NCBI GenBank assembly: GCA_947470575.1
Contig: CANITX010000003.1
Coordinates: forward strand, 1 to 52,570
DNA: 52,570 nucleotides
Origin: Rhodospirillales bacterium
Lineage (GTDB): Bacteria > Pseudomonadota > Alphaproteobacteria > Rhodospirillales > CAMCUA01
Direction of reading: 5' to 3'
How positions within the stretch are numbered: position 1 is the first letter of the stretch; each line of letters begins with the position of its first letter. Positions 33,705-43,041 of the stretch are shown one piece after another. The notes under the pieces are model-generated. The model made no database searches and was not told the origin of the DNA. It saw nothing but the letters and a program-made list of their open reading frames with translations. The translations under genes were made by a program, and so were the position numbers.

Positions 33705-35180
33705 GTGCCGCTTCGTCGTCGCATCGCGCCGTTCGCCATCGCCATGAGCCTGTTGAGCTATATCGTCCTGCCGGTACCTGACGCGACCGCCCAGTCCAGC
33801 GGCAGCCTGCCGAACGCCAAATGGATTACCGTGGTCCTCGCTTCCGAGCCCGACACTCTGGACGGCTGTCAGGCGCTGCGCTCCAGCGCCGGGCCGGTGA
33901 TCATGCAGAACGTCGTGGAAACCCTGACCGACGTCGATCCGAAGACCGGCGTCATCAAGCCGCGCCTCGCCACCGCCTGGCAGGCTATCGACCACAAGAC
34001 CTGGCGCTTCACCTTGCGCCGGGGCTTGACCTTCCACGACGGCGCGCCGTTCAACGCGGCCAGCACCATCAAGGCGCTGCAACGCACCCTGACCAAGGAA
34101 TTCACCAGCAACCAACCGCTGCCGATCCGGCCCCTGCAGATGTCGACGCTGACCGTGACCTCGCCGAACACGGTGATGGACAAGATGTCGCTCGAACCCG
34201 TCGGCACTGGCCCCTACGTTTTCGCCGGTTGGTCGGCGGGCAGCGAGATCAAGCTGAAGCGCAACGAAAAATATTGGGGCAACAAACCGCCGGTCGAAGG
34301 TGTGCGCTATGTCTGGCGTGCCGAATCGGCGGTGCGTGCCGCCATGGTCAAGATCGGCGAGGCCGACATATCGCCCAACATCGCGGTCCAGGACGCCAAG
34401 GAGCCGGCGATGGACTACAGCTTCCTCAATTCCGAAACCACCTTCATGCGCATCGACACCAGCCGCAAGCCGCTGGACGACGTTCGCGTTCGTCGCGCCC
34501 TGAACTATGCCTTCGACCGTCACACGGTGCGCGGCAGCATCCTGTCGAAGGATATCGTGCACGCCACCCAGGCGGTGGTGCCGACCATGGCCGGCCACAA
34601 CCACGATCTCGACAAGCGGGTGATGCCCTACGACCCGGCCAAGGCGCGCCAGCTTTTGGCAGAGGCCAAGGCCGCCGGTACGCCGGTCGATAACGAAATC
34701 ACCATCCTGGGCGTGCCCGCGCTCTATCCCAACGCCGCCGAAACGGCCGAGGCGATGCAGGCCATGTACAAGGCGGCCGGGTTCAACATCAAGCTGCGCA
34801 ACATCGACCGCAGCGAGTCGCGCAACCTGACGGTCAAGCCGTTTGCCGAAGATCGCGGCCCGGTGCTGTTTCAAAGTTCGCACGACAACGACAAAGGCGA
34901 TCCGGTGTTCTCCGCTTTCACCCGTTTCGCCTGCGACGGCGTCCAGTCGATGTCGTGCATGCCCGAACTCGACAAGCTGATCGCCGATGCCACTGTGATG
35001 GCCGGCGAGAAGCGGATCAAAGCCTGGGAGGACGTCTTCCGCATCGTCTATGACGATCTCGTGCCCTGGGTCTTCATGTATCACATGGTCGGCTATTCCC
35101 GCGTCGGCGCCCGGGTCAATTTCGCCCCGACCTCGTCGACCAATACGCAAGTGGAAATCGCCACGGTGATGTTCAAGTAA
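33705..35180 (+). CDS. ABC transporter family-5 solute-binding protein (copy 3)
   Basis: This 491-residue paralogue of copies 1 and 2 shares EPDTLDGC, GTGPYVFAGWSAGSEIKLKR, YSFLNSETTFMRID, VRRALNYAFDR and VFMYHMVGYSRVGARV. I chose the GTG at 33705: GGAGG lies 8 bases upstream and the GTG opens a signal peptide (PLRRR, a hydrophobic stretch, cleavage near ATA-QSS). An out-of-frame ATG at 33703 overlaps it. It is more divergent than copies 1 and 2 are from each other. A TauD-type gene follows after 90 bases, repeating the binding-protein-then-dioxygenase order of 11101-13579. No membrane components adjoin. Confidence 0.88.
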   Translation: MPLRRRIAPFAIAMSLLSYIVLPVPDATAQSSGSLPNAKWITVVLASEPDTLDGCQALRSSAGPVIMQNVVETLTDVDPKTGVIKPRLATAWQAIDHKTWRFTLRRGLTFHDGAPFNAASTIKALQRTLTKEFTSNQPLPIRPLQMSTLTVTSPNTVMDKMSLEPVGTGPYVFAGWSAGSEIKLKRNEKYWGNKPPVEGVRYVWRAESAVRAAMVKIGEADISPNIAVQDAKEPAMDYSFLNSETTFMRIDTSRKPLDDVRVRRALNYAFDRHTVRGSILSKDIVHATQAVVPTMAGHNHDLDKRVMPYDPAKARQLLAEAKAAGTPVDNEITILGVPALYPNAAETAEAMQAMYKAAGFNIKLRNIDRSESRNLTVKPFAEDRGPVLFQSSHDNDKGDPVFSAFTRFACDGVQSMSCMPELDKLIADATVMAGEKRIKAWEDVFRIVYDDLVPWVFMYHMVGYSRVGARVNFAPTSSTNTQVEIATVMFK

Positions 35181-35270
35181 GATGCCCGGTTTTATGGCCG
35201 GCCGCCCGGATTGACTCGCTCGGTCACTCCTGTAAAAAAGTTTTGCGGTGCCCTGCTCAGGAGAAGCCAG

Positions 35271-36284
35271 ATGACCGACATCTACCGCCAGCGCATCGAC
35301 CATCCCGCCGCCTGGACCAGCCGGGCCATTGGCGGCAAGGAAGGGCTGATGCTGCGTCTCGCGCCCAAGCATCTGGCCGGCTTCGATGCGATCCTGGCCA
35401 AGACCCGCCACCTCAAGCCGCAGGAAGTGACCCGGCGGGAATTCGATCATCCCGACGTCAATCCGCTGCTGGCCGAGGTATTGCGCATCGTCCAGGACGG
35501 CCGCGGTGCGGTGATCGTCGCCGGCATCGAACACGCCCGCTATTCCGAAGAAGAGTTCGAACGCATCTACTGGGGCTTCGGCACCCATTGGGGCGAAGCG
35601 GCGACGCAAAGCGCCTTCGGCGACCGGTTGGGCCGCGTCACCCACGTTCCGGTCGGCCCCGACAATCCGACCAATCGCGGTTACAAGGGCAGGGACGAAT
35701 TGTTCCTGCACACCGACAATCACGAAATCGTCGGCCTGATGTGTATCCACAAGGCGGCGAAAGGCGGCTTCAGCGTCCTCGCCAGCTCGCAGGCGATCTA
35801 CAACGAAATACTCGCCACCCGGCCCGATCTGTTGCCGGCTCTCTACGAAGGCTACCCCATGGCGACCCGCGAGGCGTCGACGAGCGCCAAGCCGGTAACC
35901 GAATATAAAGTGCCGGTCTTTTCCCTGGTCGGCGGCAAGGTCAGTTGCTTGTACAACCGCGAATTCTTCGACCGTGCCGCCAACCTGCGTGGCGACCGTC
36001 CGGCCGATTTCAGCGAAGCCATGGCGCTTTACAACGCCATCGCCGACAATCCCGACGTCCATGCCGAATTCATGTTGGAGCCGGGCGAAATGATGTTCTT
36101 CAACAACTACACCATGCTGCACGCCCGCCGCCCGTTCGAAGACGCATCCGACCGGCCGCAGCGCAGCCTGTTGCGCCTATGGGTGACGCCGCCCGAAGGC
36201 CGGCGCCGGCCGGTGATCGAGGTCTACCGCCGCAAGGCAGGCTCCTATGGCCCCGGCCCCAAGGTGCCGACAATGGCGGGATGA
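35271..36284 (+). CDS. TauD/TfdA-type dioxygenase of a separate subfamily (C)
   Basis: This 337-residue protein is longer than, and clearly distinct from, the other four TauD-type genes here. The iron site reads LFLHTDNHEI (HxD), the distal His is in FFNNYTMLHARRPF and the 2-oxoglutarate Arg in QRSLLRLWVT. A long N-terminal region (MTDIYRQRIDHPAAW) and the phrase GYPMATREAST are typical of a TauD branch of unknown function. AGGAGA lies just before the ATG. It follows binding protein copy 3, so uptake and oxidation of one compound is a reasonable inference. The substrate is unknown. Confidence 0.85.
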   Translation: MTDIYRQRIDHPAAWTSRAIGGKEGLMLRLAPKHLAGFDAILAKTRHLKPQEVTRREFDHPDVNPLLAEVLRIVQDGRGAVIVAGIEHARYSEEEFERIYWGFGTHWGEAATQSAFGDRLGRVTHVPVGPDNPTNRGYKGRDELFLHTDNHEIVGLMCIHKAAKGGFSVLASSQAIYNEILATRPDLLPALYEGYPMATREASTSAKPVTEYKVPVFSLVGGKVSCLYNREFFDRAANLRGDRPADFSEAMALYNAIADNPDVHAEFMLEPGEMMFFNNYTMLHARRPFEDASDRPQRSLLRLWVTPPEGRRRPVIEVYRRKAGSYGPGPKVPTMAG

Positions 36285-36338
36285 GCCTCCCGGTTCTAAC
36301 GCTTCGCATCGCCGGAGTCGTGGCGTAAGCTGACGTCC

Positions 36339-36968
36339 ATGGCATCGAGCGGGCCGATGAACAAACCTTCGAGCGAAAGCTGGGCCGCCTATTATGCGCG
36401 GACGGGTAACCGTCCGCCGCGCCGCACGCTCCTGGTGGCGCTCAATCGCTTCGCCGCCGATCCCGGTTCGGAAGGGGCCAAATTCGCCATTGACCTCGGC
36501 TGCGGCAATGGCCGCGACACCGTCGAGTTGCTGCGCCGCGGCTGGTCGGTGCTGGCCATCGATGCTGAGGCCAAGGCCATCGAAGGCTTGCGCCAACGCC
36601 CCGACCTGCCGCCCGATGCCAAGCTGGAAACCCGCACTGTGCGCTTCGAAGACGCGCTGCTGCCGACCGCCGATCTGGTCAATTCCAGTTTCGCCCTGTC
36701 GTTGCAGCCGCCATCGGCCTTCCCCGCCACCTGGCAGCGCATCGTCCGCGCCGTGCGTCCGGGCGGGCGCATCGCCTGCCAGCTTTACGGCGTGCGCGAC
36801 GAATGGGCCGGCGATCCGACCATCACCTTCTTCACCCGCGACGGCATCGAGGAACTGCTGGCCCCGCTCGCCTGGGAACTGATGGACGAGGAGGAGACGG
36901 ATTCCGTCACCCCGCGCGGCAAGCCCAAGCACTGGCACATCTTCCACATCGTGGCGCGCAAGCCCTGA
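36339..36968 (+). CDS. SAM-dependent class I methyltransferase (TehB-like)
   Basis: This 209-residue cytosolic enzyme has the SAM-binding FAIDLGCGNGRDTVELLRRG motif, an acidic strand end (VLAIDAE) and VRFEDALLP, followed by NSSFALSL and VRPGGRIACQLYG. The closest general match is the TehB/thiopurine-type group of small methyltransferases. The ATG at 36339 gives MASSGPMNK; the internal ATG at 36357 is an equal candidate, and neither has a strong ribosome site. The gene lies 54 bases after TauD gene C and ends at a clear terminator. Substrate is unknown. Confidence 0.83.
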   Translation: MASSGPMNKPSSESWAAYYARTGNRPPRRTLLVALNRFAADPGSEGAKFAIDLGCGNGRDTVELLRRGWSVLAIDAEAKAIEGLRQRPDLPPDAKLETRTVRFEDALLPTADLVNSSFALSLQPPSAFPATWQRIVRAVRPGGRIACQLYGVRDEWAGDPTITFFTRDGIEELLAPLAWELMDEEETDSVTPRGKPKHWHIFHIVARKP

Positions 36969-36976
36969 ACGCGAAA

Positions 36977-37010
36977 CGCCCCGACATCGTCGGATGCCGG
37001 GGCGCTTTTC
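36977..37010. terminator. Intrinsic terminator after the methyltransferase gene
   Basis: CGCCCCGACATC and GATGCCGGGGCG pair (one A-C mismatch) around a GTCG loop, followed by CTTTTC. It lies 9 bases after the stop and 20 bases before the convergent TauD-type gene's end, so it can serve both strands. Confidence 0.75.
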
Positions 37011-37028
37011 GTTAATCGGGAACCGGCT

Positions 37029-37898
37029 TCAGAACGGCTTATCGCCGCGCACCAACGTGCGATAGAGCATCCGGTGCTGATTGGGGTCGTAATCGAAGCC
37101 GGCCTTGTGCAGGGCCGAGCGGTTGTCCCAGATCAGCATGTCGCCCAGCTTCCACTGGTGGACATAGGTGAACTCCGGCTTCACCAGATGGGTGTAGGTA
37201 AGATCGCGCAGGAATTCCTGCGATTCCTCGGGGCTCATGCCGACGATGTTCTCGGTCTTGTTCGGGTGGAACCATACCGCCTTGCTGCCGTTCACCGGAT
37301 GGGTGCGCACCAGCGGATGGATCGGCGAGGGCGCCTTGTAGTTCTTCTGGTCTTCCAGGGTGTCGGGGTTGCGGTTCTTCGTCGCGCTGCCGGCCAGCAG
37401 GTTCACCGTCTTCATGCCGGTGATCTTCCTTTTCAAATCCTCCGGCAGCGCCTCGTAAGCCGCGCGCGTGTTGCAGAGCGAGGTTCCGCCGCCCCGGTCC
37501 GGCAGTTCCACCGGGTAGAGCGAGGTGTAATTCGGCGGCAACACCTGGTTGGTGTGGTCGGTATGCCATGAAGAGCTTTGCGCCGTCTTCGCCTGGCTGC
37601 CCTGGCTGTTCTTGAAGCGGTTCGACAGCACGCTGACCAGCGGCACGCCCTCGGCCAGATAGCGCCGGTTCTGGTCTTCCATGACCTCGCCGAACAGGCT
37701 GACGGCGCCCAGGTATTCGGCCGGGGTGAAGGTCTGGCCGCGGATGCAAAGCGCGATGTTCTCTTCGAGTGCGTCGATCAGCTGCCGGCGGGTCGCTTCG
37801 CTAACCGGCTGGCGAAGGTCGAGGCCGCTTACCTCGACGCCGACATTGGGGGACAGCTTGTCGAACCGCAGTTTCGGTTCCTATGCGATGACATTCAT
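37029..37898 (-). pseudogene. TauD/TfdA-type dioxygenase gene (D) with an amber codon at position 6
   Basis: From the ATG at 37898 (AGGAGAG upstream) the frame reads M-N-V-I-A, then TAG (37881-37883), then continues intact as EPKLRFDKLSPNVGVEVSG to the natural end, 290 codons including both stops. The body matches copies A, B and E, with SSWHTDHTNQV (HxD), WDNRSALHKAG and NQHRMLYRTL all present. Only the sixth codon is broken; an AAG-to-TAG or CAG-to-TAG change would explain it. The next in-frame ATG (37682) would delete 72 codons, including the first core strands. It could be a fresh pseudogene, use a non-standard start after the stop, or be read through by a suppressor. Confidence 0.75.
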
Positions 37899-38034
37899 GG
37901 GCCGCTCTCCTGGCAGGGATGGGAATGGCACGAGTTTGCCGCAGCAATTCCGCCCCGATGCGACGTCGGGTGCCCGCGTGACACCAGGATTATTTGGCCG
38001 GCAGCCCAGGGCCGGAACGCCGGTTCTACGTATA

Positions 38035-38048
38035 GATTATCGATAATC
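38035..38048. promoter_or_regulatory. Perfect 14-bp palindrome, probable operator
   Basis: GATTATCGATAATC is fully self-complementary and sits about 137 bases before the ATG of the interrupted TauD-type gene, in an otherwise GC-rich gap (37899-38098). Perfect AT-rich palindromes of this size are typical regulator sites. No regulator gene is adjacent. Confidence 0.5.
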
Positions 38049-38098
38049 GACGGCGGCGGGAAGTCCTCTCTGCGCCGCACGGAAGGAAGCGTCCTGTC

Positions 38099-39637
38099 CT
38101 AGATCGCCAGTTCGATGACGAACGGCCCCTTGCGCTTGTTGGCCGCCGCGAACAGATCGGCGAAGCTTTCCATGGTCGTCGCCTTGGCCGCCTCGATGCC
38201 CATGCCGCCGGCGATCTGCACCCAATCGAGGTCGGGATTGCCGAGGTCCATCATGCCCATCGCCGTCGGCCCCGGATTGGCCCCGACGCTGGCCAGTTCG
38301 CCGATCAAAATGGCGTACTTGCGGTTGGCCAGGATGACGGTGGTGACGTCCAGCTTCTCGCGCGCCTGGGTCCACAACGCCTGCACCGTATACATGGCCG
38401 AGCCGTCGGCCTGTAGCGACACCACCCGGCGGCCGGGGGCGGCCACCGCCGCGCCGACCGCCATCGGCAGGCCGCTGCCGATGGCTCCGCCGGTGATCTG
38501 CAGCCAGTCGTGCGGCGCGGCGTTGCGCGTCATCGGGAAAAAGGCGCGGCCAAAGGAAACGCTTTCGTCGGTGACGATGGCGTTCTCGGGCAGCAGCGCG
38601 GCGATGGTCTGGGCCATGCCTTCCGGCGTCGGCCGGCCGCGCTGGGCCTCGGGCTGTTTGCCGCCGTCGCCGGCCGCCAGCGGCTTGACGCCGAGTTCGT
38701 CGGCCAGCCGCGCCAGGGCATCGGGCAGGTCGTTCTCCGGCCGTGCCAGCACATGCACCAGCGAATTCGGATCGCGCAGGTAGCCGGGCTTGTTGGGATA
38801 GGCGAAGAAGGCCACCGGCTGGGTCGAGCCGACCAGGATGATATGCTTGACGTCTTTCAACCGGCCGACCGCCTGATCGATGGGGTAGGGCATGCGGTCC
38901 ACCGGATGGCGGCCGCGCCCGCCCTCGATGCGCGTATTGTGCGACACCGCCAGCACCCTGGCTCCCGTCTTGGCGGCGATGCCATAGGCCAACTCCAGCG
39001 GCTTGGCGCGCAGCGCCGGCCCGGCCAGCAGCAGCAGGGCTTGTTCGCCCGAACGCAGGGCGCGCGCCGCGCCCTCCACCATGTCGGGCGACACTTGCGG
39101 GGTGGCCGGCACGGCCAGCGGCGTGCCGACGATGCCGCCCTCGTCCCAACAGACATCGGACGGCAGGATCAGGCTGGCGATGCCGCCCGGCGCGGTCCGC
39201 GCCGCCTGAACGGCCACGGCGGCGTCGTTGCCGACGGCGGCCGCTTTGTCCGACGTCCGCGTCCACACCGAGCAGGCGCGCGCCAGGGCTTCCGTGTCGG
39301 CGGTCAGCGCCGCGTCGAGCGGCCGGTGATAGGTCGCTTGGTCGCCGACGATGTTGACCATCGGCACCCGGGCGCGCCGGGCGTTGTGCAGATTGGCGAA
39401 GCCGTTGCCGAGGCCCGGTCCGCAGTGCAGCAGGGTGGCCGCCGGTCTTTCCGCCATGCGGGCATAGCCGTCGGCGGCGCCGGTCACCACGCCCTCGAAC
39501 ATGCCGAGCACGCAGCGCATGCCCGGCACATGGTCGAGTGCCGCGACGAAATGCATCTCGCTGGTGCCGGGGTTGGCGAAACAAGTGTCGACCCCGCAGG
39601 CCAGCAGGGTCCGTACTAAACTCTCGGCTCCGTTCAT
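38099..39637 (-). CDS. ThDP-dependent enzyme, acetolactate synthase/benzoylformate decarboxylase-like
   Basis: This 512-residue protein has the three-domain layout of the family. The N-terminal catalytic Glu lies in GMFEGVVTGAADGYAR, then come LHCGPGLGNGFANLHNARRA and MVNIVGDQATYHR. The C-terminal ThDP site is in VVSLQADGSAMYTVQALW, ending near ANRKYAI; the usual G of the GDG triplet is Ala. It lacks the FAD-domain length of true acetolactate synthase, and no small subunit gene is near, so a 2-keto acid decarboxylase or carboligase outside branched-chain synthesis is more likely. It is divergent from an alpha/beta hydrolase gene and upstream of the interrupted TauD-type gene on the same strand. 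Confidence 0.85.
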   Translation of the reverse strand: MNGAESLVRTLLACGVDTCFANPGTSEMHFVAALDHVPGMRCVLGMFEGVVTGAADGYARMAERPAATLLHCGPGLGNGFANLHNARRARVPMVNIVGDQATYHRPLDAALTADTEALARACSVWTRTSDKAAAVGNDAAVAVQAARTAPGGIASLILPSDVCWDEGGIVGTPLAVPATPQVSPDMVEGAARALRSGEQALLLLAGPALRAKPLELAYGIAAKTGARVLAVSHNTRIEGGRGRHPVDRMPYPIDQAVGRLKDVKHIILVGSTQPVAFFAYPNKPGYLRDPNSLVHVLARPENDLPDALARLADELGVKPLAAGDGGKQPEAQRGRPTPEGMAQTIAALLPENAIVTDESVSFGRAFFPMTRNAAPHDWLQITGGAIGSGLPMAVGAAVAAPGRRVVSLQADGSAMYTVQALWTQAREKLDVTTVILANRKYAILIGELASVGANPGPTAMGMMDLGNPDLDWVQIAGGMGIEAAKATTMESFADLFAAANKRKGPFVIELAI

Positions 39638-39796
39638 GGTTCCTCCCTGGCGGGCTCGTTGGCCGTTGGATGGGCGCCCGTGACGTTTCTACCCGGATCG
39701 GTGGCGATGTCAGTCTTTATTTTTTAACGGCCCCGTGATTTGACCCGCCACCCCCTACGGCCCTAGGCTAGGGCATGCGTATCGGGGAGGACGACC

Positions 39797-40639
39797 ATGC
39801 CTGACGAAGCGGCAGTCAAAGCAAGCAGCAATGTGAAAGTCGAAGACGTCGCCTACCAGCAGGTCGACGGCAAATCCATGCTGGCCCGTCTCTACCGTCC
39901 GGCCAAGCCGTTGGCGGCCTTGGTCGAAGTTCACGGCGGCGCTTGGGTTTCCAACGACCGGTTGCGCAACGCCCCCATCGTCGGGCCGTTGGCCGCCGAC
40001 GGCACGATGGTCATGTCCATCGATTTCCGCATGCCGCCCCAGGCCGGCTATCCGGCGTCCATCGCCGATATCAACCTGGCCATCCGTTGGCTGAAAAGCC
40101 GCGCCGCCGAATTCGGCTTTGCCGCCGATAAGGTCGGCCTGCTCGGCACCTCCAGCGGCGGTCATCAGGTGCTGCTCGCCGCCGTGAAGCCCGACGACCC
40201 ACGCTACGGTGCCCTGCCGTTACCCGGAGCCAAGACGGACGCGCGCGTCGCCTTTGCCATCGCCTGCTGGCCGATCGCCGATCCGCTGGATCGATACCGC
40301 ATGGCGCAGCGCGAAGGTAAAACCAACCTGGTCGCCAATCATAACGCCTATTGGGGCAGCGAGGCGGCGATGCAGGACGGCAGCCCGCAGCGCATCGTCG
40401 AAAGTGGCCAGCACTCGGCCCTACCGCCGATCATGATCGTGCACGGCACCGAGGACGGCAACGTCAAGCACACGGCTTCCGAACGCTACGCCGCCACCTA
40501 CCGCAAGGCCGGTAGCACCGCCGACGTGCACATCTATCAGGGCCAGCCGCACGCCTTCATCGGCGAGAATGTCGGGCATCCGGATTCCGTCGACGCCATC
40601 GGCAAGATCGCCGCTTTCATCCGCCGCCACGGTCGCTGA
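39797..40639 (+). CDS. Alpha/beta hydrolase (HSL/esterase type)
   Basis: This 280-residue cytosolic enzyme has the oxyanion motif [11 protein letters not shown], the nucleophile elbow [11 protein letters not shown], a probable acid in [12 protein letters not shown] and the catalytic His in [11 protein letters not shown]. This pattern marks the hormone-sensitive-lipase-like esterase or carboxylesterase group. GGGGAGG precedes the ATG. The egtB gene follows after 50 bases on the same strand, so it may be in the ergothioneine operon, although no hydrolase of this type is needed for that pathway. Substrate is unknown. Confidence 0.85.
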   Translation: MPDEAAVKASSNVKVEDVAYQQVDGKSMLARLYRPAKPLAALVEVHGGAWVSNDRLRNAPIVGPLAADGTMVMSIDFRMPPQAGYPASIADINLAIRWLKSRAAEFGFAADKVGLLGTSSGGHQVLLAAVKPDDPRYGALPLPGAKTDARVAFAIACWPIADPLDRYRMAQREGKTNLVANHNAYWGSEAAMQDGSPQRIVESGQHSALPPIMIVHGTEDGNVKHTASERYAATYRKAGSTADVHIYQGQPHAFIGENVGHPDSVDAIGKIAAFIRRHGR

Positions 40640-40689
40640 TCGCGCCCGGGCCGCACGGCGTTCGGATAACGGCTGAAGGAGCTGAACCT

Positions 40690-41955
40690 ATGCGCCCCGC
40701 GCCGTCGCCTGCCGTCTCGCCGCTCGACGAGGTCTATCGACAGGTGCGCGCCGCCAGCCTCGAACTGGCGTCAGGCCTTAGCGACGCCGACGCCACCGTG
40801 CAGTCGATGGACGATGCCAGCCCGGCGAAATGGCATCTGGCGCATACCACCTGGTTTTTCGAAACTTTCGTTCTTTCGCCGGACGCGCCCGGCTACCGGC
40901 TCTTCGATGAACGCTTCGGATTCCTATTCAACTCCTATTACGAAGCGGTCGGCGAACGTCACCCGCGACCGCGCCGCGGCCTGCTGACACGCCCGACGCT
41001 GGAACAGGTGCGGGCCTACCGCGACCATGTGGATACGGCGATGGCGGCCTACCTGCCGATGGCCGGCGACGCCCAACGCCAATTGATCGAACTCGGCCTG
41101 CATCACGAACAACAGCATCAGGAACTGTTGCTCACCGACATCCTGCACCTGTTCGCGCAAAACCCGTTGCGCCCCGCCTTCCGTCCGCCGGAGCCGCGGG
41201 CGGTCGATGCAGGTGGCGTCACGGTCGGCGGCTGGGCCAGCTTCGCCGGCGGGTTGATCGCCATCGGCCACGACGGCGACGGCTTCGCCTTCGACTGCGA
41301 AGGGCCGCGCCATCGGGTGTTCCAGCAGCCATACCGGTTGGGGGCGTGCCCCGTCACCAACGCCGATTGGCTGGCCTTCATGGACGACGGCGGCTACGCC
41401 ACGCCGACGCTCTGGCTGTCCGACGGTTGGGAGGCGGTACGCCGCAACGGCTGGTCGGGGCCGCTCTATTGGGAACGACGCGGCGATACGTGGTGGAGCA
41501 TGACGCTGCGCGGCCTGCAGCCCGTCGATCCTGCCCAGCCGGTCTGTCATATTTCCTATTTCGAAGCCGATGCCTTCGCCCGTTGGGTCGGCAGTCGGCT
41601 GCCGACCGAAGCCGAATGGGAGCATGCCGCTGCGCCCCGCCCCGTCGCCGGCAACTTCGCCGGCAGCGGCCGATTATGTCCCGCACCGGTTAGGCCCGGT
41701 GACGCCGATGCGCCTGCCGGCCTGTTCGGCGATGTCTGGGAATGGACGCAAAGTCCTTACGTCGGCTATCCCGGCTTCGTCCCGTCTCCCGGCGCCGTTG
41801 GCGAATACAACGGCAAGTTCATGAACGGACAGTACGTGCTGCGCGGCGGCTCGTGCGTGACGCCCGATGGTCATATCAGGGCCAGCTACCGCAATTTCTT
41901 CCAACCCGATAAACGCTGGCAGTTCTCCGGCCTGCGATTGGCAAAGGACGCCTGA
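40690..41955 (+). CDS. egtB: Ergothioneine biosynthesis sulfoxide synthase EgtB
   Basis: This 421-residue non-haem iron enzyme joins hercynine to a thiol (cysteine or gamma-glutamylcysteine) with oxygen. The N-terminal DinB-like domain supplies the iron site: [13 protein letters not shown] (His52) and the H-x3-H-x-E run HHEQQHQE (His139, His143). The C-terminal half is a formylglycine-generating-enzyme-like domain with [31 protein letters not shown] and [13 protein letters not shown]. Its stop overlaps the egtD ATG by one base. All catalytic elements are present and the length is normal. Confidence 0.94.
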   Translation: MRPAPSPAVSPLDEVYRQVRAASLELASGLSDADATVQSMDDASPAKWHLAHTTWFFETFVLSPDAPGYRLFDERFGFLFNSYYEAVGERHPRPRRGLLTRPTLEQVRAYRDHVDTAMAAYLPMAGDAQRQLIELGLHHEQQHQELLLTDILHLFAQNPLRPAFRPPEPRAVDAGGVTVGGWASFAGGLIAIGHDGDGFAFDCEGPRHRVFQQPYRLGACPVTNADWLAFMDDGGYATPTLWLSDGWEAVRRNGWSGPLYWERRGDTWWSMTLRGLQPVDPAQPVCHISYFEADAFARWVGSRLPTEAEWEHAAAPRPVAGNFAGSGRLCPAPVRPGDADAPAGLFGDVWEWTQSPYVGYPGFVPSPGAVGEYNGKFMNGQYVLRGGSCVTPDGHIRASYRNFFQPDKRWQFSGLRLAKDA

Positions 41956-42938
41956 TGCCCGCTGCCTTCGACGTGCCTTACGATTCGGCCGCCATGGCTG
42001 ACAGCGTACCGACCCCCGGCGTCTCGGAATTCGAACGTTCCGTGAAAGCCGGCCTTTCCGCCCGGATCAAGACGCTCGACAGCAAGTATTTCTACGACAG
42101 CGCCGGTTCGGCCCTGTTCGATCGCATCTGCGAGCTTGCGGAATACTACCCGACGCGCACCGAAACCACGATCCTGCGCCGTTGCGCTCCGGCCATCGCC
42201 CTGGCAGCGGGCCGCGGCGCCGAACTGGTCGAACTCGGCAGCGGCTCCAGCGTTAAGACCCGTATCCTGCTCTCCGCTCTCGACCGTCCCGCCGCCTATG
42301 TGCCGGTCGATATCAGCAGCGATCACATGCTGGGCGCTTTGCATTCCTTGCGCGCGCATTTCCCGGGGCTCGACATCCGTCCCGTCTCGGCCGATTTCAC
42401 CGAGCCGTTTGTCTTGCCGGTCCGGCGTGGCGAGGGTGTCCGCTTGCTGTTTTTCCCGGGCTCGACCATCGGCAATCTGCATCCCGCCGATGCGGAAAGC
42501 TTTCTGCGGCGCCTGCGCCGGGATTTTTCGCCCCAGGCCATGGTGATCGGCGTCGATTTGAAGAAGGACGAAGGGCTGCTACACGCCGCCTACGACGATG
42601 CCCTTGGCGTTACCGCCGCCTTTAACCTGAATATTTTGGAGCGTATCGGCCGCGAGCTGGATGCCGAAGTGCGGCCAGCATGCTTCCGCCATGAAGCCCG
42701 CTATGTCAGGGCGCTCGGGCGCATCGAAATGCACCTGGTCTGCACCGAAGACCACATGGCCCGCGTCGGCGACATGCCCATCCGATTCCACCGGGGCGAA
42801 TCCATCCATACCGAGAATTCTTACAAATATACGCTGACCGAATTCACCACGCTCGCCGAACGCGCCGGATGGCATTCCAGCGCGGCTTGGACGGACGAGG
42901 ACGGATTGTTCTCGATCCACCTGCTGGCTGCAGGTTGA
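41955..42938 (+). CDS. egtD: L-histidine N(alpha)-methyltransferase EgtD
   Basis: This 327-residue SAM-dependent enzyme trimethylates histidine to hercynine, the first step to ergothioneine. Diagnostic segments are KYFYDSAGSALFDRICELAE, YYPTRTETTILRR, the SAM loop VELGSGSSVKTRILL (about 92-106) and LLFFPGSTIGNL. Its ATG overlaps the egtB stop (TGATG), so the two are translated together. No egtA, egtC or egtE is present here; a desulfurising lyase must come from elsewhere, as is usual outside actinobacteria. A 7-base inverted repeat follows the stop. Confidence 0.94.
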   Translation: MPAAFDVPYDSAAMADSVPTPGVSEFERSVKAGLSARIKTLDSKYFYDSAGSALFDRICELAEYYPTRTETTILRRCAPAIALAAGRGAELVELGSGSSVKTRILLSALDRPAAYVPVDISSDHMLGALHSLRAHFPGLDIRPVSADFTEPFVLPVRRGEGVRLLFFPGSTIGNLHPADAESFLRRLRRDFSPQAMVIGVDLKKDEGLLHAAYDDALGVTAAFNLNILERIGRELDAEVRPACFRHEARYVRALGRIEMHLVCTEDHMARVGDMPIRFHRGESIHTENSYKYTLTEFTTLAERAGWHSSAAWTDEDGLFSIHLLAAG

Positions 42939-42974
42939 TGGGATAATTCGTCCGCTGCCGGCCATTCAACAGGT

Positions 42975-43005
42975 GCAACTCGAACAAAAACCTTTGTAGA
43001 GTTGC
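42975..43005. repeat. Inverted repeat GCAACTC-N17-GAGTTGC between egtD and the acylation cassette
   Basis: Perfect 7-base arms lie in the 103-base gap before the adenylation gene. It could be a hairpin ending egtBD transcription (though no T run follows) or an operator for the next operon. The following start has no strong ribosome site, so transcription and translation control here are unclear. Confidence 0.4.
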
Positions 43006-43041
43006 GGCATCGGCGATTCGCATTGGTTTTAAAAGCACACG

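Noticed and set aside
33543-36122. An 859-codon open frame antisense to solute-binding protein copy 3 and TauD gene C
   Set aside because: The opposite strand encodes two well-recognised families. The antisense product shows no motif, and long antisense frames are common at this GC content.
37926-37939. A sigma-54-like TGGCAC...TTTGC element
   Set aside because: Only 9 bases separate the GG and GC elements where 10 are needed, and it points away from any adjacent gene start.
38099-39637. Annotation of the ThDP enzyme as acetolactate synthase of branched-chain synthesis
   Set aside because: It is shorter than true large subunits, there is no small-subunit gene, and the context is catabolic.
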